Shown piece after piece: positions 50,701 to 63,557 of a stretch of 64,000 bases of DNA. The position numbers and the translations under genes were made by a program. Below the pieces are notes generated by a model. The model had not been told where the DNA came from and ran no database searches. It saw only the letters and a program-made list of their open reading frames with translations. Origin of the DNA: Pomacea canaliculata. Lineage: Eukaryota; Mollusca; Gastropoda; Architaenioglossa; Ampullariidae. Every line of letters starts with the position of its first letter. Within the stretch, counting starts at the first letter, position 1. Location: positions 8,173,509-8,237,508 of the forward strand of contig NC_037595.1 in assembly GCF_003073045.1 (NCBI RefSeq), given 5' to 3'.

Positions 50701-51876
50701 TCAAACAGTAGGAAAGGTAAAACTAACACCAAGAGCAAATGTTTATTTTATTTGTTTATGTAATGTAAATCTTGGGTAGATAGGCTAGTAGAAATGAGTG
50801 CATTTTGAAGTAAGCATGAAGAGCCATGAATATTTGTTTAAGTGTGGGTTTATAGGCAAGGTACAGACATTTGACTACACTAAAAGGAATCTAAAACATC
50901 TCACGCTACCTCAGAAATTCTTTTGTTGTGCCTATGTAATCATTTCTCAAGTGTTTACTGCATAGAGTTAGAACCATGAGAATATTGTTTAATTCACACA
51001 AAGAAGTTTCTTGGAAGCCAGGAAGGAGTTGTAAAAAAAAAAAATTAAGGGGGTTTAATACCATAGCTTTTTATATATACATATTCCTGCAATATCCCTG
51101 CAGTATGCATTCTGATGAGAAGCAAGCCTTGCATAGGCAAGTGGAAGCTGAGCTTTCTAAAAACTTTTTCGCTGAGGGAGGCCTTTGATCTTCTGCAGTG
51201 TATGTGAGCTTTCTGAAGTTATATGGCAGCTGGTTATTGGGTCACAGACATAAAGGGAGAAAAGGCAAGGCAAGGAAAGTCTCAGATTAGTCCCCAACAG
51301 CTTTAAAAAAAAACAGCATGAAATGCTCATCTTCATTAAGGTTGCTTTGCATGCATATCTGTAACAGCTGTCTGTTATGGCACCTATTTTCTATCTTGCT
51401 GTTTTTCATGCTGTTAGAGATTTTCAAGACACCAATGCTTCCCACTCTTTTACTCAAATAGAATTAAAATAGATTATGTTTGCTGCTTGTAGCATGTCTA
51501 TAATTAGTGACATGAGAGGTGAGGCATGAAATAAGAAATCTTTGGTGCAATTTTACTGTTGGTAAACATGCTTTTTTTCAATGGTAGGCAAATTACTAAA
51601 AAATTCAAGCACAAAGAGAGGGTGTGGAAGAAAGCCAATGATCTCCGGTTAAAGAAGATTGCAGAGTATCGGCAAAAATTGGAGAATGAATGGGAAGAGT
51701 TTAAGAATTACAAGGAGGAGGCTCTGAAGCAAATAGAGCAAGACATTGCTCGCTTCCAGCTGGACAGAGAAATGTTTGAGAAAGGCCTTCAGCGGAAACG
51801 GGAAGGCAAGATATACCCACGCATCTACACCTGGGAAGAACGGCAAGAGTTGGCGAAAGAAGGGAAAGTGTTCTAG
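41736..51876 (+). CDS. MRPS15: Mitochondrial small-subunit ribosomal protein uS15m
   Basis: Eight coding exons: 41736-41940, 42427-42507, 46096-46171, 46620-46668, 47328-47412, 47835-47893, 49738-49883, 51588-51876. They sum to 990 nt (329 aa) with every junction in phase. The N-terminus MAVFNELSALKHLFRNLCW is basic and amphipathic, a likely mitochondrial presequence. The S15 core matches the vertebrate protein: APEVVKRLCSLNF, LTVDIRNMIPHVIELRKDKH, LIEKIQGRKKLLKFLRKEDY, ELQIRYVLPPDYYG. This is followed by a long basic coiled-coil C-terminal tail (KERVWKKANDLRLKKIAEYR onward), longer than in bacterial S15 as is usual in animals. Exon 46096-46171 was placed by phase (2 nt in, 2 nt out) and by alignment of FKGLAELESAPEVVKRL. 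No AATAAA was found just downstream; CATAAA variants occur near 52118 and 52165. Confidence 0.93.
43518..46095 (+). mobile_element. DIRS-like tyrosine-recombinase retroelement relic in MRPS15 intron 2
   Basis: A plus-strand frame carries SSAARVSEIHALSS (45034-45072, the conserved Arg box of tyrosine recombinases). After frame changes come AHEVRAVATS (about 45423-45452, the H-x-x-R box) and RFCLQDLAS (about 45528), where DIRS recombinases usually show FYLRD, so the catalytic Tyr position reads Cys. About 180 bp at 43518-43700 reappears inverted at about 45880-46060 (both begin TACCAGATGACATGA when read inward), and the same start recurs in that inverted orientation at 45735-45795. A recombinase flanked by inverted repeats is the layout of DIRS elements. 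No reverse transcriptase block was recognised in the part retained. Confidence 0.65.
49191..49259. repeat. Short tandem repeat with AGTACATGTATTTCAGT
   Basis: Three copies of AGTACATGTATTTCAGT separated by 8-10 bp variable linkers, in MRPS15 intron 6. Confidence 0.8.
49300..49395 (+). mobile_element. Non-LTR retrotransposon 3' tail
   Basis: TAAATCGCTTTGAGCCC followed by GCTGCATAAATAAAATATTATTATTA matches the style of CR1/L2-type 3' ends ending in TTA repeats. Lies in MRPS15 intron 6. The coding part is absent. Confidence 0.55.
49965..50200. repeat. Probable retroposon-derived dispersed repeat
   Basis: Starts TAATGAGGATTTATATAGCA and continues with TCAGAGCACTTTACATAAAT, resembling a reverse-oriented end of a LINE/SINE family in MRPS15 intron 7. 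Boundaries unclear. Confidence 0.4.
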
Positions 51877-54800
51877 AAGCAAATGCTGCAAAGCAGCAAC
51901 AATTGTTTAGTCTACTCTTTGGGATCAGACACTTGTGTGCAAGTAGATGTCCTCTATTGGGTTACGTATCTTTATATGTACAGGCAGATCACAGAGGTAA
52001 AAGTGACTTTTTCATCCTTTGTGATGTTGCTCTTCATACTGTTTTGACAGTTGTTTCTGGGATATGTTGTTTTTTGTTGTTTGTTTTGGCTGTACCTGAA
52101 TGTTTTGTAAGTTGCATAAAAGAGCTAAATATCTGCACAGTGACTTTTGCTTTGTTTGAAATCCATAAATGATCGTTATCAGAAGGCATAAAATTAGTTT
52201 TATATTCTGTATGAAGCAAATTAGAAAACTTGAGTATATCTTGAAGCTCTTTTAAACTATCAAACAGATATCTGCAAGAATTTCTTTGTGTTTTCGTCCT
52301 GTTTACATTTGACAATTGTGGTTTTTGCTGTGAAGGTTTTTTTCTTTCTTTTTTAATAGTAGAAGTATCAGTAGTATGTTTGATGTGGCATATTTATAGT
52401 CTTTTGCTAGAAATATTTTAGTCTGTCATGTTTCTTTTCGTTACTTCCTCTCCTCTGAGAGCCATTTTGTCACAGCATCAGCATACCATCCATGTTAAAT
52501 GATGCCAACAAGACATGCCAGGTTTCCATGATTACAAGCATCAGCAGGATGCCTGATATGTGTTCTCATCTGAAGATGCTTTACATTGAAATAGGATACA
52601 ACATAAGGAAGTTGATAGCCGCATAAGCGGTGCATGGCAGTTGCTATGCTGCATAAGGTGAGGGTAGGGTGGAGCATAACTGATCACAACTGCATATAAA
52701 GTTGCATGGCGGATTATGAGGTGAGGGGGTGGGTGGGGCAGAGGGTCGCAGATTGCATACTGGTTGGATGGCAGATAATAAGGGTCATGACAATGATGGA
52801 TTATTCCTGTGGTATGCGAAATGTAATGTCCTGCCCATTGCAGTTCTGACAATTGAGGACAATCAGTGGTTACTGTGACAGCTGCACACTTGTCACCTGA
52901 TGGAAGCCTGACGTCAGCAGTGGTGGTGCTATGGCACGACCGATTGCTGCAAGGGAGGTGTCAAGGGTCGCTCCAGGTTCAGCCACGCGGAGGAAGCAGA
53001 CGAGAAAAACGAGCCCAGCGCTCCCACCCCACACCTCCAACCCTCGTGTACGCAAGATAAAAGCTGCTTGTGCCAACAGCTACCCGACAGTTATGCTGAA
53101 ATGCGCGTATTTTCAAGCAAGCACACATTTGCACGAGGTGTCACGCCTGTGAATAGACTTCTCGTGCAACACCAAGAAAGGCATGTGGAGTCGCAAGAGC
53201 ATTCACGATGAAATCACTTTTTCCCAAAAACGAACAGAGCTGACGTCATTTGTTCGTCAGCTACATGGCGCTTTTTCAGTACCGAGACTTGTTTCTCTCT
53301 TAAAAGTTTTTCTCATTTTTTAAAAAAACATTTTGTTACATTTCTGGGGTGGTTTGCACGAGCATTCGGTATCATTGATTTTTGGTTTTTTTTTTTTTTA
53401 ACCGTACATTAAATCACCTGTAGAGTCATTCTCTCCCTTGAAATATATGGGCACTGTTTATGCGTGGAATATAGTTCGAAGGTACATGCAACCAGGCCCA
53501 GGAATCTCTTAATTCGCTTGCTGCTGGCGTTTCAGACGCACGCGTCTGGGAGAATGGATCGATCGGCTGGCCTACTTCTAGGTGTCCAGGAACGCAGGCT
53601 TGGACGTCAGCAGAGATGAGACAAGCGTCAGACAAAGCCTGCTTCCTCCAACTGGGGGAAAAGTGGGGTGGAGAAGGAAAGGTTGAGCAGACGAGGTGGT
53701 GATGACAAGCAAGTACGAAGTCTAACAAAATAAAATGATTTATCTGCTCCAGCGAGAACAAAATAAAGGGAACGTGCATCGCACCACCGCCTACCCCACC
53801 CCTGAACTTTATTTGATTATAGAAGTTGTAAGTTCATTTAAAAAAAGAACCTCGCACGTCACTACAATTTGACCACCCCGGTCTCAGAGGATACTATCTT
53901 GCCCTTATCCTGGGTGTTGTGCCTTAGCTGCTAACCCGGAGTAAAAGAAATTCTCCCTCTCCCTCTCCAGTCTGTGTCTGAGAGCATCTCAATATCGGCG
54001 TGAGGAAGAGAAGAATTATGAAGGAAGGATAATGAGAAACTAATAGTGACGACTGATTCTCAAAGAAAGATGTAGACTATCTTCTACGATTTGAATTACA
54101 TTGCCTTCACCATTTGGCTTTACCTAGAACCAAATCGGTGTTAGTTTAATGACCGTGTCTAGCAACTTTTTCTTTGACTCGGATTTCTTTCAAGTAGATA
54201 GCCTTCATTATTAGACAGCAGATAGGTGGTGGGCGGCCTGTTTCTTCTTTGAACGTCTTTGAGACCCACGTTCTTCATTCTGCTTCAAAGGAATCTGGCA
54301 TCAAACAAGAAAATGCAAACTGATTAACTGGCTGATTGATTTGCAGACTGGATGACTCATTCGTGCATTAGCCTCCTGTGTTTTAAAGTACATTAAACGG
54401 GGTATTTTGCTTTTCATTTGCGAAGGACCACCTTTTTTTTCTTCAATTCTGCTATGTACATAGCAAGCCCACTCCATAACCAGAACCTTCCATTCTATGG
54501 CTGAAGAGCTGTAGACGAAAAAGGTAGTGTACATCGTAGAACAACAACAGCGGTGCACCGATCATTTTTTTTAAAATGTGGTAATTAAGGGAGATAATCA
54601 TTAAAGCAAAAAAAAAAACAGAGTTTGCTCGTGGTTTGAGTAGTTCGCCCTTTGTCAACTGATCGTCCGCAATCAGTGCGACACTTTTCAGTTGTCTTTG
54701 CAGTCCACTCTGCCTGCTTTAGTAAGGAGTGTTCACACACACACAGCCTTTATGTCGTGGTTGGTGATTGATGTCTGACGCCGATGATTTTGCGTGAGCG

Positions 54801-57800
54801 TCAACTCCGAGGGGGAAAATACATCATCACTTCATTACATTCTTCCCCTGCGTTTTATCAAGTGCTCGTTAATTTCTAAATTGCCTTCCCATAGATTTGT
54901 ACAGACATCAGTTTGCAATTATCTTTCCATTCACTCCTCTTTCTTCCCCTAGTCTGTACATCTCTCTCTTGTCTTTCTCTCTCACTCTGGGATGCCTTTC
55001 ACACAGTACAAAGTGAGTATTCATTTCAGAACTTTTCATCGGAGAAATGAAGTCGGGGGGCTTAACGACGGTTTCTATGGGAACAGTGGTGCGTGCTTGT
55101 GAGATGGGGGATGGGGCTTTCCCTCACGCAGCACTTAAAAGTGAAGCTGCATAACAAAGCCTAACCTAACTTGCCTCTACCTTCCTTTCTCTTCAGTGGG
55201 TTCTGCCATGCTAGCTTGTGTATCTTGTGGGCAAAGTAATAAATTAATAGACGGGGGGGGGGGTGGGAAAAAAAAGAGAGAATGTGTGTGTTGTAGCCTA
55301 CGTAGAGAGTACTTGTCTTCCTCACAGCAAATTCCTTGCAAATATTTTCGATGAATGTCAAAGACTGTTCCCATCTGACACCCTAAACACTGGTCCGTTA
55401 TGTATAGGCGTCGAGTTGTGCCGACACCAAGACCATTGTTCTACACACTACAACTTTTGCATGCTACATCTTTTCAGAGTAGAAACTCACGATTTACCAG
55501 GCCTCACCCTAAAAGGTAGCTCTGTGTCATTTAGGAATCAGTGCAAAGAACGAAAAGTCAGTGGTAGAGAGGTGATGGAGATTCCTAGCAATAATATCGG
55601 ACACTGTAATTAATACTGTATTTCTTATTACATTATATTTTATATGATGTTTAGATTTTGGGTTTCTAATATCTGATCCACATCGTAGCTCTCTCATGGC
55701 CTGTCAGTATATTATTAACTCATTTAGCCTGGCTCACACAGTTCCGGTTAGCTTGGTGGGGTGCGGGTCTTGACTGCACATTATTAACTCATTAAGTATA
55801 GCTCAGCCTGGAGTTCTGGCTCACATTGTTAATTCATTCAACTCGGCAATGAACTGCACAAAATTGGCCCGTTTAGTCCGCTGTCGGGGCCTCTGGGATA
55901 GGCAGTGGATATAAATTCATAACGGATATGGCGTTCAAACATGACATTCTGTTCCTGTTCATTTCCTGTTCAGCGTTCGATGCTTTGAAATGCAAGTTCC
56001 ACAGCTTGACCTGTATGTACACGCACACATATTGCTACCTTTATTTATTCTCAAGAGCTGTTGGGAAAGGAAGGAGCAGTTACTATTGCCAATGGCAACA
56101 GCCACAGATACATATCAAGAAAATGTCTTGATACACATCGAGAAAAATATCTGTAGCAGCAGCCAGGGTAGAACGAATGCACCAAATGTCGGACGATTTC
56201 CGAGGCGCCGCCAGTGAGGTATAAAACTTCACCACAACCTTGAAGCACATCTCTCGGGTCTGTCAGGGCAGATGGAGCGAAGGGCGTTCCTGTCCATCAC
56301 CGCCAGAAGTCTGTCAGAAATCTGTCAAAGCTATGAAATTTACTGTTTTGCGCAGATAATGAAAAAGAAGAGTTAAAAATTTTTTTTAAAATGTCGAGGA
56401 GAAAGTTTTTTTTCGAAGTGTTACGTATGGCTTTTTCTTAGCTGTTTATATCCAGTGTACTTAATCAACTGTTTTCAGCATGGTCGCAAACCTTAGGCTG
56501 CATAAATCATTAAACTGTCTTTACTCGTGTTTGCTATTTTGAAAAAGACACAGGACTGATAGCTCGACAACTTTCTTATCGCAGACAGAACAGGCGTAGG
56601 AAAGCTGAATTCGGTTTCCGATAGTGCCAGCTGAAATAAAAGATTTTTCAGCAGTGTGTATACATGCAACAAACATGCAAACATGCATCATTAACTCAGG
56701 AACCAGAAATTTTTTTAAATGGCCATGAATGATGGTCAGTCCTGTCAGCGTGAACATTTATGTTTCCTCGGGACCTGTCGTTACTTTAGGCTTGGCAGCA
56801 TCCCCACACCCAGCCCCTGGCAGATCAGAGCTAAGTTTCAGACTGGCAGAAAGGCATTCATCCTTCGGTGTAGTTTATCTATCATGAAGTCAGATCGACC
56901 AAACATCTTATATCCAAGCTGGAGCTGCATTAGCGTTTGTATCTCCTCGTCCGCACATAAAACTTCGTTTAGAATCTCTGGATTTTATGGACACATTTAC
57001 GAACTGAAATATGATGCGAAAGTTCTTCCCACACTATTCTGGTCATGGGAGAAGCTGCTCGGCAAACAACACCTCTTTGTCCCACTTCTGATGCCGTTTG
57101 TAACAGGCAAAAAAAGAAACAAAAGTACTGTTGCAAGTGTGCTTGTTACATATGTTTACAAAGGATAGACTACCTCCCAGAAGAAATAAGAGCTCAGGCA
57201 TGGTTTATTTTTCAAGCATTAACATGGACCATCTTTTATTGCTAATGCCATCGGTCCATATAACAGTTATTTATAAAACATACAATAAAGTTAACATAAC
57301 ATAGTCTCAAAATTGCAGATATCTACAAAGCATTGTTGAGTATCACTATCGTCTTCAAAAGATAAAGCGTTCCTGCCTATTACAGTACTGATGCTGAGTA
57401 GTAACTGAAACAATACGGATATTTGTAAAATTTCAAATATATGTAAATCACGAGGGTCGGTATACATGGGACAGACATGCTCTGTCTATATCTGTATGAA
57501 ATGGACAATACAAATCAGAAGATAACGTATATGTACCTAAGGGTACGGACTTTTACTAGGGAGACATCTAATCTAATTAAAGCACTTCTGACATTGACAT
57601 TTCTTAATACAGATAAGGACGATCAGTAGAGGAGAATTTAAAAGTCGTAGAGCTGATAACGTTCTTTGGAAGATATATTAAAATGGCATTCTTGCTGATA
57701 ACAGTCCTGTGTTGTTTTTTTTTATTATTATTGTAACAACGATCAGTAGTTTTGAAAAGTGCTCAAAGGTAGTGATCCCCTTGATGGATGGCATTATAAA

Positions 57801-58327
57801 AATTTATTTTTAAATAGTTTCTCACCGTTCTTAAATTTTGGCTAGGGAAGGGGGTGGGGTTTTCTTCTTTCTTTTATTTTTTTATTTTTTTTTCCTTCTT
57901 TGTAAACTGTGACGTTGGCCGCCGGGGATCTGCATGAGTTATTTTCGGACGACTTCACCTTTTATAACCTTGCCTTTCTCATTTTCTCCACCCATCCACA
58001 AAAGACTCGCAAAACAGTTTTCCAGACACCATGCACATGGAAAAGATTTGCCCGTCAGCAGAAATTAAAGGATAACAGACCTTTGTCATCTGGTGGGTGT
58101 GGATCGTCTGCAGCCCGTGGCTAAAGATTGTGTGTACATCTGCTTTACCCTCAAAGCTCGAGAGTTTGTTCATGGGTGCTACTACCCTGCGTGTTAGAGC
58201 GCCTCGTCATCTGCAAACTTTTTTGTCTCGAGCCTCTCGTTTCATCATTTTATTTTCCGTTCGCTGATCCCATCTGTCAGTTTATTGTCTCCATACTAAG
58301 ATGTACTTATATTTTGAGAAACACGAC
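51877..58327. other. Region downstream of MRPS15 with no recognised gene
   Basis: Begins with the MRPS15 3' UTR. Contains many short chance frames, the longest 149 codons (56719-57168), with no domain, conserved motif or convincing splice context. Homopolymer runs near 55253-55272 and 53388-53400. A distant host exon cannot be excluded. Confidence 0.4.
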
Positions 58328-58331
58328 TTAA

Positions 58332-61300
58332 AGGGATACTAAAGGGTAGTGATAAGGCTGTGGCGACAGTCAAACGTTTCAAAAATAGATTTAGTTAGAA
58401 TTACAGAGCACGAGAGCGATACAGGAGAAATGAAGGATTCGTTTCTCACTTAATTACCACTTATTAGCACTATTTCGGTTGCCGATGTTTATAAAAATCG
58501 AAAAAATCCAGTGAAATCGACCCTTGTGTCCTTCCGCCGAGTAGCTACGATAGCTTCCGAGATGAGTCAAGCAGACGAGTCTTTTGTGACGTCACAAACG
58601 ACAGGAAGTGTCTGTGGTCATTGCTAGGATAGTGATCGGTGGTGTCTTAGTTGGATTTGTGATCTCCAAAGTCATTAACTATCGAGATGGCCATGAATAA
58701 TGTTCAATTTTACCAATTTGAACCACTTGCATCAGCTCACAATCGACTGAACATCCTCGGAGGACGAGGAAAATGTTGCAGCAGTCGAAGCACAAAGCAG
58801 GTACGTAGGACCAGAGATCTGTAGGGACAGATCTCTGGTAGGACTATAGAAGTAAGTCATACTGTGTGCACGGGAACAGAAAGTGAACGCATGCTTTACC
58901 TTCAAGCACTTTAAATAAACATAATGCACTCAAACTCTTTACACTGGGCATTGTTGTTGACGAATTCACTTCGTAGTGTATTTAAAAAATAAAATTACAT
59001 TTGGTATGCTAATTATTTCCTCACACACACCGGAATATTCACTTTGTATATGATAATTTGGGTTTTAAGTGAACTTTCCTAAGGATAGTTTAAAAAATTA
59101 ATAGTTTGAAATATCTGTATTTAAATATTTTAAACAGACTTTAATATAATACTATTTGCAGCCTTTTTTGGGGGATATAGTTTGAATAATTACACTAATG
59201 ACTTACTTTATAACAATGATGGATAGAATTCAAGCAGAGACGTTTGCTTTATATGTTATTATGCCTGTGCTTTTAACTTATATGTTTGTTGTTTAAATGT
59301 GTATTTACATAGATTCATTTATCACAGTTTCAGACTGGTGCATTTGTGAGCATTGTCAGGAATGGCCACAACAAATGTTGAAGCATAAAAAAATGTAGAG
59401 TAAAAGTTCAAAAGTGAATTGTCAAGAAAATGTTCCCTATACATCATGAAAATTGTTACATTTATCCAAATCCAGTTATTGGACACACTTCATATCAGAT
59501 GCATCATGTATCTGACATGAATTGTAAAATAAAATCTTCCCTTTGTTAACATTAATTTCTTTTATTTGTTAAAACTCAGGTATGGGACACACTTTATCTT
59601 TATGTCCAAAACAAATCTTGCATGCATCTGGCATTTTTATTTTACAAACATCATTTCTGAAATACTTGGTGCTGAATTTACCTTTCATTCTTTATTTTCT
59701 TACAGACTAATAACAATGCAAGGAAAACTGTGTGAGAACTGATTTCTTTCTTTCACATAATATACAGACATGTGGCTTAATCTTTTTATTTCCTCAAGTT
59801 CCACTGCATGTGAATTTTTCATTTGATTGCTCTGTAAGCATTTAAAAACAGTTTCAACAATGTATTTTGTCATAATTTTCTTAATTCTTGCACAGTTATG
59901 GATTCCAATAAACCAAGTGGACAATTTGAGACACATGTGTGTTTGTGTACTTGTCAAAGGTTGAACATTTAGGAAGCCTAAAAGAGTGTGGCTGTGATGT
60001 CCAGGAGTAATGATGGCCACAGGAGCTGTCTTGGCATATGGTTATAAATTTGACTTCTATGTGACACTCATCTATAGTTGTGATAGAGGGGTTGCTACAC
60101 TGCCTGCAGACACTCAGCAGCTCCTCCAACTTCTTTTCGTGAATGATAAATTTTCTTTCCAGGAAGGGATTTGTGCCCAGTTCATCTTTCTGAAAATTCC
60201 TAGAGACAAATATCGAGACTAAAATCATAGTTAAAACCATAAATCATTTTTATAGCTAAATATCAGCTTAAATTCTTGTGCTAGCATGTTTCTGATATAA
60301 ACTATCAAGTACTGACTGTTTGTTAGTAACTGCAATATAAATTTTGTTTACTGGTGCTCCTCGACTGCTGAATTATTCCACTCTGAGGTGTCATTTTCAT
60401 TTTCTGACTCCCATATCAATATCAGGATCACACCTAGCAGACATTTATAGACACAATTTCCTTCTTTTTCATTTCATTATGAAAAAAAATTATCCACATA
60501 AAAATTTTACAAAGCCATATAAAATTATTTTTTTATCTAAGTGTTTAAAACTGCACATATTTTTGGCCTTGAATATCCTTATAAGAAGAAAATATCTGGC
60601 ACAGTTTGTGGAATTCATGCCAATTTTAGATAAAAGAGATGTGTAATAGAGAAAAGAACTAAAAAGTGGCCATTACCTTTCAGGATTGGAGCTGAGATCT
60701 GGGTCTGGACCTCTTTATTTAAGCACAGTTGAACTGTTTGTTGTGACTGAGTTGTTATAGTCTGAACATTAAAGTTTTATAAAGTAATCATTCCACAAAA
60801 CATTAAAACAATAATAAAACATGTATGATTATACCATGTGATCAAGCTATTATTATTTTTAATTCTTTACAGTATCCAACATAAAACACAATCATTAATA
60901 TCACTCTAATTTTCAAATGTTGAAATATCAATTCTAACTTCCGCAGTGTACTGCACATAGATTTCACTACTATTGTTGATAAGCTCATTATGTAGGAAAT
61001 ACCTTTCACATGAATTTCATTGTTTTTAGATTTCATAAACAAATAGGCTGTCTTTTCAAAAATATGAATTTAAAAATATTTCATTTTATAAAAGCAAACA
61101 ATGATTTTTAAAAAAATAATGTAACAAGTGACAGGATTTCAACAATCATTTCTTTTACACTTTCAGTTTGATGCTGACATTTTTCATTTATTATGCATGT
61201 ACTATGAATTTTTACCTATTGAAACCCGCTTATTATAAGTACCACATAACACGTTTATTGTTTTATAGATATATACAGTCTTTGATATATGTATATTGTA

Positions 61301-61949
61301 ATGTTATCTACCAATAATGAATAGTGCATTTTGTAAACACAGTAACAGTACATAGCACTGACACTGACCTGTTTATGCTGTAGTCGTTTGGCAAGTGAAA
61401 CTCGTCTGTCAGATAGATCCTTCATTCTTTTTCGAGAAATTTCATTGTGTTGAAAAATGGTCGGAATTGCATCTGGCAGAAGCTGTGCCTTGAAGGCCAA
61501 ATCTAACTGTTCGGACATTTCGGGTCCGGCTAGTAAAGCACTGATCGTCAACAAAATGCTTGCATAACACCTCGACCTCTCTGGGCTCCCAAACGTGTGG
61601 CATCGAGCCTTGTTATTGTATGACACACTCTTTTTGTAAGGCTCGAGCTGTCTTTCGGAAAATGATGACAATGTCGAATCTTTTCCCATTTTTTCGTGGC
61701 AATCGGGTGCAGGCATGGTTCGGTCTCACATGTAAACAATCCTACTGAAACGTCATAAGGTCACGTGACCGAGAACGAGAGTTCGTCGAAGCAGACGAAA
61801 GAGTCCGTGTAATTTCTCTTCTTAAACGCAACATTCTACTACAAACCTTCAACTTTTTTCACATGAACAGACATGAAAATAGACGAGATTCAAATTGATC
61901 CTACTATTTACGAGTTTCTAAGCAGTTTAATTTTCCCTTTAGTATCCCT
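58332..61949. mobile_element. TTAA-flanked DNA transposon (Kolobok/piggyBac type), decayed
   Basis: 3618 bp with perfect 15-bp inverted ends AGGGATACTAAAGGG, flanked on both sides by TTAA (58328-58331 and 61950-61953), the target duplication of the piggyBac and Kolobok superfamilies. Inside are coding relics on both strands: on plus, MAMNNVQFYQFEP followed in a shifted frame by SEDEENVAAVEAQSR (58686-58796); on minus, a 61716-61371 exon ending before a GTCAGT donor, and a Cys-rich block with CRQC and GHHYSWTSQP (59990-60130). I recall similar Cys-rich and SQP blocks in animal transposase-like proteins, which favours Kolobok, but the superfamily call is an inference. Confidence 0.75.
59990..61716 (-). 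pseudogene. Transposase-like coding relic within the TTAA element
   Basis: A minus-strand ATG at 61716 opens a frame of about 115 codons up to a donor at about 61371 (HKQ|GTCAGT). A second open stretch (about 60200-59970, after acceptor TTTGTCTCTAG) encodes ERKFIIHEKKLEELLSVCRQ, then ICQDSSCGHHYSWTSQP, and soon loses conserved sequence. The catalytic core is not seen. Family name uncertain; it is assigned to the transposon because it lies inside the inverted ends. Confidence 0.5.
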
Positions 61950-61953
61950 TTAA

Positions 61954-63520
61954 TACAACAAGCCAGGCATGTTCTTTCTTCATGAAATATTGACTTCTCA
62001 ACATTCCCTTTCGCGCCATTTCTAAATATTGTTTATACAGTCGAGCCACCCGGATAATTTTTGTCATTATACTTTAGTGTTCATGTTTTGGCTTTTAGTT
62101 TGTTATTATCTGGTCTTTTTTGGAGGGGAAGTGGGGGTTGTTTTTACTATTTTTAAACATTGACGTCATTGTTAACATTGTTTAGTTCCAGTTCAGCTTA
62201 GTTCACGAAAATGGCGACCATAGAAACTGTGTTTAGCGCCAACTGATCCTCGCTGAGCGGATGAAGAGATATATCGCAAGAAGGGAGGTCAACACTGCAA
62301 CAAGCTTTTGTCTGTGCCTTTCGTCGACGCACACGTGAGGTCTCTCTTAGTGACGTCATGTAACCGCCCACGCCTGGAACAAAAAATAAAAACACCACTG
62401 GCTGAAACTACCCAAAACTGGTCTTATGTCCTTTGAGAAAACAAAATCACCCAATTTTAACGAGACAATCATTAGCTCCCTTCAGAAGCCATCAGGGAGG
62501 CAATCCCTATTTTTTTGTTGTTTTTTTTTTTTTTTGTTTTTTTTTTAAAGATGCTTGAAGTTCCGGCTGGTTTTTCAGTGAAATCGGAATATCGACTAAT
62601 TGATCAATGGATTTTTCACTATAACGCCTGCTTATGTTCAATCAGTTCACTGCGTGAGGCACTGACGTCAGCGGTCCCCCGATGTTGTGGACTGTCGCTT
62701 TGTCTTACTCTTCTCCCCCGACCGCCCCACCCGCCTGTTAGTGCGTTGTGTGCTGGAAGCACATTCCGCGGGTAGAATCACGTGATTGCAAGCCTCTCAG
62801 TGCGGTCCACTGCGGGCACACGCCGACATGCGTACCGCTTAAGTGTACCCAATGCCACTGGATTATTATTATATATTCTTGACTACACCACCTGCCTTCT
62901 CTAGCTTTGTTTTTGTTTTGGGCGGCTTTGTTTATTTTATGTTTGTGAAGAGGGTGTGCGTACCTATGGTTCTGTAGTGTGTGTGTAGTGTGTGGATAGG
63001 TAGGTAAGTGGGATGTGTGTGTGTGGCTTTATTTTATGTCTTTGAAGAGTGTGTGTGTGTGCGCCTGTGGTTCATGTGAGAGTGTGTAGGGAGAGTGTGG
63101 GTGAGGCAAGTGTGTGATGAGTGTGCGCGCGCGCATCCATAGGCGCAGCATTTTCCGGATAAATATGAAATTAAGATCACCGTCAGCTTCATCTAGAGTT
63201 TTCTCTCCTCCCACTGTTTCCGCTAAACCGCATGAAAAAGTCCGAGAAAAAGAATATTTAAATCCATTTTGATGACAACAGGAAGTCGTATACCTGAATC
63301 TTCGTCACGACCATCTTCTTCTTACCGGTCTCTTGCGTTTTGTAATCGCATCAAGCCATCATGCCCAGCGCAGTTATTCGAGTCCTTATCTGTTATTTCA
63401 AGACATCTTGTCCTCAAACGGCTATAGTGTCGTCATCTTCCATGCTAACTCAGAACACATCTGAATTCTAATGTAAAACAATATCTCGCAACCTTCGTCA
63501 CGATGTGTGTGTGTTTTGGG

Positions 63521-63557
<37 letters not shown>

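Noticed and set aside
56719..57168. A 149-codon plus-strand frame
   Set aside because: No recognised domain, no splice or poly(A) context, composition like surrounding non-coding sequence.
62210..62246. ATGGCGACCATAGAAACTG as a gene start
   Set aside because: The frame stops after ten codons and no continuing exon was recognised.
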